Assembly: GCA_947475795.1 (NCBI GenBank)
Contig: CANJOX010000126.1
Span: forward strand, 1-8,613
Direction: 5' to 3'
DNA: 8,613 nt
DNA from: Gemmatimonadota bacterium
Lineage (GTDB): Bacteria > Gemmatimonadota > Gemmatimonadetes > Gemmatimonadales > Gemmatimonadaceae
Shown here: in pieces, positions 1 to 6,292 of the stretch
Layout of the letters: the number at the start of each line of letters is the position of its first letter
How positions within the stretch are numbered: the first letter of the stretch is position 1
Made by a program: the position numbers and the translations under genes
The notes under the pieces: model-generated
Seen by the model: the letters and a program-made list of their open reading frames with translations, nothing else
Told to the model about the DNA's origin: nothing
Databases searched by the model: none

Positions 1-772
1 GAAACTCGGGGTGCACGGGCACGTGTACCGGCGCGCCGGGCTCGGTGCGCTCGGCCGGGGCATACCGTTGCTTGCGCAGCCGCGCGAGGAGCGACTCCGT
101 GGAGGCGCGCAGGGCGGGCTCTTCGTCGGCGCGGGCCGCCTGCCACGAGGCCGCCTCCAGCTCGAGGTGCGCATACTGCCCGGCGGTGGCGAGCGACTCG
201 AACAACAGATGCCACGATGCGTCCTCTTCGCCGTCGGCATCGCGCAACCGCGCGGCAATCGCCAGCGCGGCGGCGATCTCGCCGCCGCCCGTGAGCCGTT
301 GGTGCTCGGTTCTGGCCGCCACCACAAACGCGCTCTTCAGCCGCAGGCGCTCCGCCTCGGCCCATCGTTCGAAATTCGAGGCCCCCGGTGCGGCAAAGGC
401 GGGAATAAACTCGCCGCCGTAACAGGCGACGGCATCACGCATCGCACCCTGCCGGGTCGCCTCGTGAAACGCGTCAGCGTCGGAGGCGACGCGGGTGCTC
501 AGCGTGAGCCATTCCCCGTCGCCGTCGATGATGTCGGGGCCAAGCGTGCGGCGGATCGTGAACAGCGCCTGCCGCAGCGACGATCGGCTGCTCTCGCGCC
601 CGCTGTCATGCCACAGCAGATCGGTCAGCGCTTGACGCGATGCCTGCCGGTCGCGCGCACAGGCGAGGTACGCGAGCACCGCCAGCCCCTTGCCGGCGGC
701 CATGGCGAGGGATCCATCAGCGGCGATCAACTCGAATCTGCCGAGCAAATACAGACGGTACGTGGTAGACAT
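1..772 (-). CDS. BTAD/SARP-type transcriptional activator, C-terminus cut by window edge
   Basis: The minus strand is open from an ATG at 772 to the left edge, giving 257 residues without a stop. The N-terminus (about 4-85) looks like the winged-helix domain of SARP/OmpR-type activators: it opens with YLLGRFEL, then KGLAVLAYLA, SRQALTDLLW and SLRQALFTIRRTLG. From about residue 90 the all-helical bacterial transcriptional activator domain follows, with the signature YGGEFIPAF and then FERWAEAERLRLK. The family binds DNA through the winged helix, and the BTAD domain mediates oligomerisation or activation. In many such proteins further ATPase, TPR or other sensory domains follow, and these would lie outside the window; the last visible stretch (about 238-257) is a Pro/Val/His-rich linker. 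It diverges from the methyltransferase gene. I see no clear ribosome binding site before the ATG, but it sits exactly where the conserved domain begins. The family is clear; the target genes are unknown. Confidence 0.85.
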   Translation of the reverse strand, partial: MSTTYRLYLLGRFELIAADGSLAMAAGKGLAVLAYLACARDRQASRQALTDLLWHDSGRESSRSSLRQALFTIRRTLGPDIIDGDGEWLTLSTRVASDADAFHEATRQGAMRDAVACYGGEFIPAFAAPGASNFERWAEAERLRLKSAFVVAARTEHQRLTGGGEIAAALAIAARLRDADGEEDASWHLLFESLATAGQYAHLELEAASWQAARADEEPALRASTESLLARLRKQRYAPAERTEPGAPVHVPVHPEF

Positions 773-852
773 GACTCTACATTACCGTGCGCACCGTTTG
801 GTGAGCGTTAATTGGGCTCGGGGTGCCGCCGCTCCCCCCTTTCCCCCTGCGC

Positions 853-858
853 TAAACT
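853..858 (+). promoter_or_regulatory. Candidate -10 box for the methyltransferase gene, possibly leaderless
   Basis: TAAACT matches four of six positions of the TATAAT consensus and ends 6 bases before the ATG at 865. If used, transcription would start at or very near the start codon, giving a leaderless mRNA; this fits the absence of a Shine-Dalgarno sequence there. No good -35 box lies at the expected distance. The rest of the 773-864 divergent spacer holds an 8-base palindrome GTGCGCAC (787-794) and a small inverted repeat CACC-GTTT-GGTG (792-803), which could be an operator or chance. Confidence 0.25.
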
Positions 859-864
859 CCGCGC

Positions 865-2073
865 ATGACTCTCCCTGACGCCGCTGCGCCCGCGCCCGAT
901 CGTTACAGCACCTGGCAAACCGCCCCGCTGGCCGTGGCCGGTGCCCGTGTGCTGGTGGCCACCAAGCCCGGTGTGTTCGCGCACGGCCTCGAGGACCCCT
1001 CGGCGCTCATGCTCGCCGATGCCGTCGCGTCGCTGGGGCGCAGCACGTCGGTGCACCTGAACTGCGGCAATGGGATTGTCCCCGCCGCCGCGGCGGTGGC
1101 CGGCGGGGCGTCGGTGCTCTGGTGCGCCGACCGGTCGCTCCCCGCGGTGGAGGCCACTCGGCGCACGCTGCTGGCCAATGGCATCCCCGGCGGCCATGTG
1201 ATGCACGCGCACGGCACGCACGCCTTCCCGCTGGCCATCGCGGCCGATGTGGTCACGATCCGCGTCTCCACCGACAAGGTGGCGCTGCAGCAGCTCGTCT
1301 GGGAGGCGTTCCACGCGCTGCGCCTGGGCGGTCGCTGCTATCTGGCCGGCGCCAACGATGAAGGGGCCAAGCCCGCCGTGCGCCTGCTGGAGTCGATCTT
1401 CGGCGGCGCCCGGCTCGAGGCGCAGCACAGCGGTCACCGTATGGCGGTGGCCACGAAGCAGCAGGTCGCCCCGTCGTCGCTCGAGGGGGGCACCTCGCCG
1501 TATCTCGACCCCGACCAGTTCCTGGAGCTGCCGGTCACCCTCGCGGGGCGCGCGTTCCAGCTGTTCACACGCCCCGGCGTGTTCTCGTGGGAGCATCTGG
1601 ACGAGGCCACGCAGCTGCTGGCCGACACAATGGAGATCGCCGCCGGCGAGTCGGTGCTCGATCTGGGGTGCGGGGCCGGCGCGCTCGGCCTGTCCGCCGC
1701 CGCCCGCTCGGGCACGGGACGCGTGCTGCTGCTGGATGCCGATGCCGAAGCGGTGCGGTGCGCCACGCGCGGCATCGCGGCCGCCGGCCTCACCAACGCC
1801 GAGGTACGCGCCAGCGATGTCGGGAGCGCCGCCGGCGACGAACGGTTCGACGTGGTGGTGTCCAACCCGCCCTTTCATCAGGGCAAGGCCACCGACCTCA
1901 CGGTACCGCGACAGTTCATCGCCGACGCCGCCACGCATCTCGCCCCCGGCGGCCGCCTGTATCTGGTGGCCAATCGCACGCTGCCCTACGAGCAGGTGGT
2001 GGCCGAGCACTTCGGCGCCGTGCGCACGGTGCACGACGGCCGTCGCTTCAAGGTGTTGGCCGCCACGCGCTGA
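865..2073 (+). CDS. RsmC/RlmG-type rRNA guanine-N2 methyltransferase
   Basis: The 402-residue protein carries two methyltransferase folds in tandem. The C-terminal one is intact: SAM-binding motif I VLDLGCGAGALGL (264-276), an acidic ribose-binding residue at D291, and the NPPFH motif (334-338) typical of enzymes that methylate an exocyclic amino group, followed by LAPGGRLYLVANRTLPY (359-375). The N-terminal half keeps a weakened motif I (VHLNCGNG, 63-70) but has no NPPF. This is the RsmC (16S m2G1207) and RlmG (23S m2G1835) layout, in which the N-terminal domain is a degenerate copy that helps bind RNA. Those proteins are about 340-380 residues, so this one is slightly long. I cannot tell from sequence which rRNA is the substrate, so no symbol is given. 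It acts in the cytoplasm on ribosomal subunits. No Shine-Dalgarno precedes the ATG. It is followed after 8 bases by the stop codon of the opposing rsuA-like gene. Confidence 0.88.
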   Translation: MTLPDAAAPAPDRYSTWQTAPLAVAGARVLVATKPGVFAHGLEDPSALMLADAVASLGRSTSVHLNCGNGIVPAAAAVAGGASVLWCADRSLPAVEATRRTLLANGIPGGHVMHAHGTHAFPLAIAADVVTIRVSTDKVALQQLVWEAFHALRLGGRCYLAGANDEGAKPAVRLLESIFGGARLEAQHSGHRMAVATKQQVAPSSLEGGTSPYLDPDQFLELPVTLAGRAFQLFTRPGVFSWEHLDEATQLLADTMEIAAGESVLDLGCGAGALGLSAAARSGTGRVLLLDADAEAVRCATRGIAAAGLTNAEVRASDVGSAAGDERFDVVVSNPPFHQGKATDLTVPRQFIADAATHLAPGGRLYLVANRTLPYEQVVAEHFGAVRTVHDGRRFKVLAATR

Positions 2074-2103
2074 TTCCGCGCTTACCGCGCCTTTGCGGCG
2101 GCC
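2058..2103. terminator. Possible bidirectional terminator between convergent rRNA-modification genes
   Basis: A 7-base inverted repeat, GGCCGCC at 2058-2064 and GGCGGCC at 2097-2103, flanks the two facing stop codons (TGA 2071-2073; TAA on the other strand at 2082-2084). The loop is long (32 bases), with a smaller GCGC/GCGC pairing inside it, and there is no U-tract on either side. It lies where a shared terminator would be expected, but in such GC-rich coding DNA it may be chance. Confidence 0.2.
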
Positions 2104-2828
2104 TTGGCCTGCGCCTTGGTGGCCAGCGCGGCGGCGCGCAGGGTGTCCACCTCGTGCGACTCCAGGACACGCCACGCCCCCGCGGGGAGATCGCCCAGCG
2201 GCAACGGCCCAACGGCCACGCGCTGCAACGTGCGCACGTGATTCCCCAGCGCGGCCATCATGCGCCGCACCTGATGGTAGCGCCCCTCGTGAATCACGAT
2301 GTCGGCCGCGCGCTCGCCGGTGACGTGCAGCTCCGCGGGGGCGAGCGGCGTGGTCTCGCCGTGCAGCATCAGCGTGCCCGCCGCCACACGCGCGCCGTCG
2401 TCGTCGCGCAGCGGCTCGGCCAGCGTCATCGCGTACCGCTTGGGCAGGTGCGACTTGGGCGACGCGAGCAGGTGGTTGAGCGCCCCGTCGTCGGTGAGCA
2501 GCAGCAGCCCGGAGGTGTCGGCGTCGAGCCGGCCCACGGTGGCCATCACCGGCGTGCGCTGCGGAAAGCGCGGCGGGAGCAGGTCGTACACGAGTGGCGG
2601 CCGGTCCTCCAGCGAGCACACGTAGCCCACCGGCTTGTGCAGCGCGATCACGGTGCCGGGGGGCGGATCGAGCGGCGCGCCGTCCACGAACACGTCGTCG
2701 TGCCGGTAGGCGCTGGTGTCGCGTAGCACGACGCCGGCGGCGGTGGTGACCCGGCGCTGGCGCACGATGGTCTCGGCGCCCTTGCGGGTGCCGTAGCCGA
2801 GGGCGGCCAGGTAGCGGGACAGCGTCAT
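2082..2828 (-). CDS. rsuA: RsuA-type 16S rRNA pseudouridine synthase
   Basis: The 248-residue protein is close in length to E. coli RsuA (231) and follows the same order. An N-terminal S4-like RNA-binding domain (1-56; MTLSRYLAALGYGTRK, ending near FVDGAPLDP) leads to HKPVGYVCSLED (64-75), then the catalytic loop GRLDADTSGLLLLTDDG (99-115) with the nucleophilic aspartate at D102. Near the end comes EGRYHQVRRMMAALGNHV (181-198). RsuA isomerises one uridine (U516 in E. coli) of 16S rRNA to pseudouridine during 30S assembly. The reading frame continues upstream to 2987, but I chose the ATG at 2828 because the S4 domain starts there and the upstream extension is low-complexity and overlaps the next promoter. 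A basic Ala/Lys tail (233-248) is extra. RluB/RluE/RluF relatives share the catalytic motif; the GYVCS and GRYHQV context favours RsuA. Confidence 0.87.
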   Translation of the reverse strand: MTLSRYLAALGYGTRKGAETIVRQRRVTTAAGVVLRDTSAYRHDDVFVDGAPLDPPPGTVIALHKPVGYVCSLEDRPPLVYDLLPPRFPQRTPVMATVGRLDADTSGLLLLTDDGALNHLLASPKSHLPKRYAMTLAEPLRDDDGARVAAGTLMLHGETTPLAPAELHVTGERAADIVIHEGRYHQVRRMMAALGNHVRTLQRVAVGPLPLGDLPAGAWRVLESHEVDTLRAAALATKAQAKAAAKAR

Positions 2829-2916
2829 CGGCGAGGGGCGAAGGCGGTTTACGGCACGCCGGCACCGCGCCGGGGAACGACCGGCGGCGCTGACGCGTAC
2901 GGGGCAGGTCGGGGAG

Positions 2917-2922
2917 TATAAT
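2917..2922 (+). promoter_or_regulatory. Perfect -10 box upstream of the acyl-CoA dehydrogenase, possibly bidirectional
   Basis: TATAAT matches the sigma-70/sigma-A -10 consensus at all six positions and is conspicuous in this GC-rich 124-base divergent spacer. It predicts a start near 2929 and a leader of about 24 bases before the ATG at 2953. The best -35-like match (CTGACG, 2890-2895) is 21 bases away, which is too far, so recognition may rest on the -10 or an activator. Read on the minus strand, the same AT-rich patch gives TATACT (five of six) pointing toward the rsuA-like gene. Confidence 0.55.
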
Positions 2923-2952
2923 GCACTCCCGTTCCCTCCTGTCCGGATTCCG

Positions 2953-4146
2953 ATGACTGCTCCCACGCGCCCCAGCCCGCCGATCACCGGCGATTTCTAC
3001 GACTGGTTTTCGACGCTCCCCGACGAGGTGAACGCGGCGCGGCTCAAACTGCGCGGCTTCATGAGCGGCGAGTGGGAGCCGCAGGCCAATTACTACTGGG
3101 AACGCGCCGAATTCCCCCGCGAGTATCTCGTGGGCAAGATGAAGGAGCTCGATCTGCTGCAGGGCGCCTACACGCCGGAGCGCGCCGCCCGCGCGACGGT
3201 CATGGACGGCATGCTCTCCATGGAGTTCGCACGGGTGGACCCGTCGCTGGCCACGTTCTTTGGTGTGCACGCGGGGCTGTGCATGGGCTCCATCGCACTG
3301 TGCGGGTCCGAGGAGCAGCAGGCCGAGTGGCTGCCGGCGCTGCGGCGCTGGGATCTGGTGGGCGCCTTCGGGCTCACCGAACCCGACGTCGGCTCGGGCG
3401 TGGCGCGCGGCCTCACCACCACCTGCCGCCGTGAGGGCGACACGTGGGTGCTGAACGGGCAGAAGAAGTGGATCGGTAACTCCACGTGGTGCGACATCGT
3501 GATCATCTGGGCGCGCGATGAAGCGGATCAGTCGGTGAAGGGATTCATCGTGCGTACGGCGCTGCCGGGTTACTCGGCCGAGATGATGCAGGGCAAAATT
3601 GCGCAGCGCACGGTGCACAACGGGCTCATCACGCTTACGAACGTGCGTGTGGCGGAGCAGGACCGGCTGCAGCGCGCGCGCAGCTTTGCCGACACCCAGC
3701 GCGTGCTGGTGACGGCGCGGTGCGGCACGGCGTGGCAGGGGGTGGGGTGTGCGATGGGCGCGTACGAGAAGGCGCTGCGGTACGCGCAGGAGCGCACGCA
3801 GTTTGGCCGCCCGATCGGCAGCTTCCAGCTGGTGCAGATGATGATGGTGACGATGCTGGGCAATCTCACGGCCATGATCGGGCTCGCGCTGCGCGCCTCG
3901 GAGTTGCAGGACCAGCTGGGCCCCAAGGACGAACTCTCCGCGCTGGCCAAGCAGTTCTGCGCCGCCAAGTGCCGCGAGGTGGTGCAACTCGCGCGCGAGT
4001 CGATGGGCGGCAACGGCATTCTGCTGGAGTACCACGTGGCGCGGCTGTTTGCCGATGCCGAAGCGATCTACTCGTACGAAGGGTCGAACGAGATCAACGC
4101 CATGATCGTGGGGCGCGCCGTCACGGGTTACTCCGCCTTCGTGTAA
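2953..4146 (+). CDS. Acyl-CoA dehydrogenase, glutaryl-CoA dehydrogenase/ACX4-like branch
   Basis: This complete 397-residue FAD-dependent acyl-CoA dehydrogenase would form the alpha,beta double bond of an acyl-CoA, passing electrons to electron-transfer flavoprotein (or to oxygen in oxidase relatives). Visible signatures are FGLTEPDVGSG (139-149) and NGQKKWIGNS (168-177) in the flavin-binding region, YAQERTQFGRPIGSFQL (277-293), MGGNGI (351-356) and SYEGSNEIN (374-382), where E376 is the expected catalytic base. The final INAMIVGRAVTG is typical of the glutaryl-CoA dehydrogenase and plant peroxisomal ACX4 branch. Alignment from memory with human GCDH puts A100 (in RVDPSLATFF) where GCDH has the arginine that binds the distal carboxylate, so a plain short-chain acyl-CoA seems likelier than glutaryl-CoA. 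It has its own promoter; only a weak CCGGA precedes the ATG. Its 3' end overlaps the convergent kinase gene by 19 bases. No other beta-oxidation gene is adjacent. Confidence 0.9.
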   Translation: MTAPTRPSPPITGDFYDWFSTLPDEVNAARLKLRGFMSGEWEPQANYYWERAEFPREYLVGKMKELDLLQGAYTPERAARATVMDGMLSMEFARVDPSLATFFGVHAGLCMGSIALCGSEEQQAEWLPALRRWDLVGAFGLTEPDVGSGVARGLTTTCRREGDTWVLNGQKKWIGNSTWCDIVIIWARDEADQSVKGFIVRTALPGYSAEMMQGKIAQRTVHNGLITLTNVRVAEQDRLQRARSFADTQRVLVTARCGTAWQGVGCAMGAYEKALRYAQERTQFGRPIGSFQLVQMMMVTMLGNLTAMIGLALRASELQDQLGPKDELSALAKQFCAAKCREVVQLARESMGGNGILLEYHVARLFADAEAIYSYEGSNEINAMIVGRAVTGYSAFV

Positions 4147-5309
4147 GGCGTCGAGGCGGCCGGCCGGGTGCCGGTCGGCAGGCGGATGTCTACGCGGCAT
4201 CCGCCCCCGGGCGGGTTGCTCATCCGGAAGGCGTAGCGGTCGCCGTAGAGCATGGCGAGGCGCATGCGCGTGTTCGTGAGACCGATCCCCAGACCGTCCA
4301 CCGACGGCGTCACGGCCAGAAAACGGCCGCTGGTGGTGAGGAGCCCGTCGAGCCCCTTGCCGTTGTCTTCCACCACGATCGCCAGCGCGCCCTGATCGCG
4401 CGTGACCCGCACCTCGATGCTTTGGTCGGGGTGCCCCGGGGCGAGCCCGTGCTTGAGGGCGTTTTCTACCAGCGGCTGCAGCAGAAAGCTGGGAATGAGA
4501 TCGTCCACGGCGGCGGGATCGACGGTGATGTCCACCGCCAGCCCCTGTCCGTAGCGCACGCGCGCAATCTGGAGATACAGCTCCACCAGCTCGATCTCCT
4601 GCCACACGGGAATGAGCGACGCTCCCGCACTGCGCAGCGAGAGCCGCAGCAGGTCGGCCACCCGCGTGAGCGTGCGCTGGGCTTCCCGCACGTCCATTTC
4701 CATCAGCTCGGCCACCGAGTTGAGGGCGTTGAACAGGAAGTGCGGATTGAGCTGCATGCGCAGCGCCTCCAGTTGCGTGGAGGCGAGTTGCTGCTCGAGC
4801 GCGGTGGCGGCCCGGTCGCGTTCGCGATAGCGGCGTACGAACTCCACCATGTACGCGGCCCCGACCACGGCCCAGTACAGCACGACCTGAAAATCGAGGT
4901 GATCCACCAGCACCGTGCGCACGGCGGTGGCGTAGCTCGTGACGCGGCCAACGGCGCCGAAGAGGTGGTCCAGCCACGCGATGACGAACACGTTGGTCGC
5001 ACAGATCACCGCGCTGGCACCCAGATGGGCGGCCACCCACGGCAGCAGTCGCGCGGTGTCCAGCTTGACGCGATCGACGAGCGTGAGCACGACCTGCGAC
5101 CACGCCCCCCACAGCATCCACGAGGCGCCCTGCCACACGAGCGCTGTGCCCAGCGCGTAGTGCACTCCCGAGGCATCGCCCACCACCGATCGCTGCAGCG
5201 CGGCCATGGCCGCCGGCACCACCCAGACCACCGCGAAGAGCAGGCGCGTCAGACGTCGGAGACGCGCGCCCTCATCGGCGAAGGTGACGGGGGCGTTCGA
5301 GGCGACCAT
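4128..5309 (-). CDS. LytS/YehU-type membrane sensor histidine kinase
   Basis: This 393-residue kinase has an N-terminal membrane region with about four hydrophobic segments (roughly 22-38, 52-78, 92-112, 139-157) and no large extracellular domain. A short linker helix (158-183) leads to the His_kinase domain, where QLNPHFLFNALNSV (186-199) holds the phospho-accepting H190. The ATPase domain follows: LVENALKHG (280-288) as N-box, VVEDNGKGL (312-320) as G1 and DGLGIGLTNTRMRL (338-351) as G2. Enzymes of this class autophosphorylate and pass phosphate to a LytTR response regulator, which is exactly what starts divergently 127 bases away. The frame stays open upstream to 5570, but that part overlaps the regulator's coding DNA; the ATG at 5309 is the first sensible start, though it lacks a ribosome binding site. 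The signal is unknown and may be sensed within or at the membrane. The 3' end overlaps the dehydrogenase gene by 19 bases. Confidence 0.9.
   Translation of the reverse strand: MVASNAPVTFADEGARLRRLTRLLFAVVWVVPAAMAALQRSVVGDASGVHYALGTALVWQGASWMLWGAWSQVVLTLVDRVKLDTARLLPWVAAHLGASAVICATNVFVIAWLDHLFGAVGRVTSYATAVRTVLVDHLDFQVVLYWAVVGAAYMVEFVRRYRERDRAATALEQQLASTQLEALRMQLNPHFLFNALNSVAELMEMDVREAQRTLTRVADLLRLSLRSAGASLIPVWQEIELVELYLQIARVRYGQGLAVDITVDPAAVDDLIPSFLLQPLVENALKHGLAPGHPDQSIEVRVTRDQGALAIVVEDNGKGLDGLLTTSGRFLAVTPSVDGLGIGLTNTRMRLAMLYGDRYAFRMSNPPGGGCRVDIRLPTGTRPAASTPYTKAE
4159..4179 (+). terminator. GC-rich hairpin after the acyl-CoA dehydrogenase stop
   Basis: The arms GCCGGCCGG (4159-4167) and CCGGTCGGC (4171-4179) form a 9-base-pair stem with one G-U pair and a 3-base loop, starting 12 bases after the dehydrogenase stop codon. 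No run of T follows, so it is not a canonical intrinsic terminator; it may end or protect the transcript. The DNA also encodes the C-terminus of the opposing kinase, so part of the symmetry may come from coding GC bias. Confidence 0.35.
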
Positions 5310-5436
5310 GGTGGGAATGCACGTGAAAGTTGGGCGATCGTGGAACCAGGGGTCATCTTGAACGTAGTAGCTGGCACGGCTCGACTTGGGCAGTGTACCG
5401 ACGTGGGCCGGAATCGCGGTGATGACAGGGGGCGGG
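5310..5436. promoter_or_regulatory. Divergent spacer between kinase and response regulator
   Basis: This 127-base region must carry the promoters of both two-component genes. The best plus-strand candidate is weak: CTGGCA (5371-5376) and TGTACC (5394-5399) with a 17-base spacer. TTGAAC at 5358-5363 resembles a -35 box but has no partner -10. A purine-rich AGGGGG (5427-5432) lies 4 bases before the regulator ATG at 5437 and helps choose that start. I see no clear LytTR direct repeats. Confidence 0.35.
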
Positions 5437-6288
5437 ATGGGACGGATACGGGTGCTGATCGCGGACGATGAAGTGCTGGCGCGCCAACGGCTGCGACGGC
5501 TGCTGCAGACCGAACACGATGTGGACGTCGTGGGGGAGGCCGCCAGCGGGCCCGAGGCGGTGCAGCTCATCCGTGCGCTGCAGCCGGATGTGGTGTGTCT
5601 GGACGTGCAGATGCCCGGACTCGACGGCTTCGGCGTGCTGCGCGAGCTCGCAGGCGAGACGGTCCCCCTCGTGTTGTTCGTGACCGCGTACGACGAGCAT
5701 GCGCAGCGGGCCTTTGATGTGCACGCGGTGGACTACGTGCTCAAGCCGGTGGATGCGGATCGCTTCCGCATGGCGTTCGGAAAGGTGCGGACGCAGCGGG
5801 CCAACGCGGATGTTGCGTTGCGCCTGAGCGAGCTGCTGGACACCGTGCGGCGGCTGACGGATCGCCGTGACAGTACTGCGGACGCGCCGGCGGACACGCC
5901 GCGTGAGGGGCGCATGGTGCCGCCGGTCAGTGGCGCGGCCGCCGCCGCGGGTGACCACTACGCCAGTCGCATTCTGGTGAAGGACAACGGGCGCATGTTC
6001 TTCGTGAAGACCTCAGAGATCGACTGGATCGAGGCCGACCGGAATTACGTGCGGCTGCACGTGGGTGATCAGGCGCACGCGATCCGGGATCGCATCAGCC
6101 ACCTCGAGGAGTCCCTCGACCCACGGTTGTTCGCGCGCATTCATCGCTCCACCATCGTGAACCTCAACCGCGTGCGCGAAATGCAGCAGTGGTTGTCGGG
6201 CGACTACATGGTCATGCTGGACAACGGCACGCAGCTGCGCCTGAGCCGCCACTACCGCGACCGCGTGGAGAAGCAGGTTGGCGTCTGA
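5437..6288 (+). CDS. LytTR-family response regulator (REC + LytTR)
   Basis: The 283-residue regulator has a receiver domain at 1-118, with acidic residues D10/D11, phospho-acceptor D56 in VCLDVQMPGLDG, the switch threonine T83 in FVTAYDEHA, and K103 in YVLKP. A variable, Pro/Ala-rich linker (about 135-172) follows. The C-terminal LytTR DNA-binding domain (about 177-281) shows MFFVKTSEIDWIEADRNYVRLH, RIHRSTIVNLNRV and LRLSRHYRDRV. LytTR proteins bind short direct repeats as dimers and activate nearby genes after phosphorylation. The likely partner is the divergent LytS-type kinase. In-frame starts at 5386 (TTG) and 5422 (ATG) are possible, but 5437 begins directly at the receiver strand RIRVLIADDE and has an AGGGGG upstream. 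An esterase gene follows after 4 bases, suggesting one transcript. Confidence 0.93.
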   Translation: MGRIRVLIADDEVLARQRLRRLLQTEHDVDVVGEAASGPEAVQLIRALQPDVVCLDVQMPGLDGFGVLRELAGETVPLVLFVTAYDEHAQRAFDVHAVDYVLKPVDADRFRMAFGKVRTQRANADVALRLSELLDTVRRLTDRRDSTADAPADTPREGRMVPPVSGAAAAAGDHYASRILVKDNGRMFFVKTSEIDWIEADRNYVRLHVGDQAHAIRDRISHLEESLDPRLFARIHRSTIVNLNRVREMQQWLSGDYMVMLDNGTQLRLSRHYRDRVEKQVGV

Positions 6289-6292
6289 CGCG

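Noticed and set aside
11..811. Plus-strand open frame of 266 codons at the left end
   Set aside because: It is antisense to the BTAD activator, whose minus-strand translation shows clear family motifs; the plus frame shows none.
2829..2987. 53-residue N-terminal extension of the rsuA-like protein
   Set aside because: It would overlap the dehydrogenase promoter and coding start, has no recognisable domain, and RsuA proteins begin directly with the S4 domain as at 2828.
808..5136. Minus-strand open frame of 1442 codons crossing several genes
   Set aside because: It overlaps the methyltransferase, rsuA, dehydrogenase and kinase genes in other frames. Its translation is Arg/His/Ala-rich with no domain, as expected for a shadow frame in GC-rich DNA where stops are rare.
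3720..5471. Plus-strand open frame of 583 codons
   Set aside because: It lies in a wrong frame of the dehydrogenase gene and antisense to the kinase, with low-complexity Arg/Gly/His content and no motif.
5310..5570. 87-residue N-terminal extension of the kinase
   Set aside because: It runs through the response regulator coding region on the other strand and consists of Ser/Arg/Pro-rich shadow sequence; the membrane segment starts soon after the ATG at 5309.
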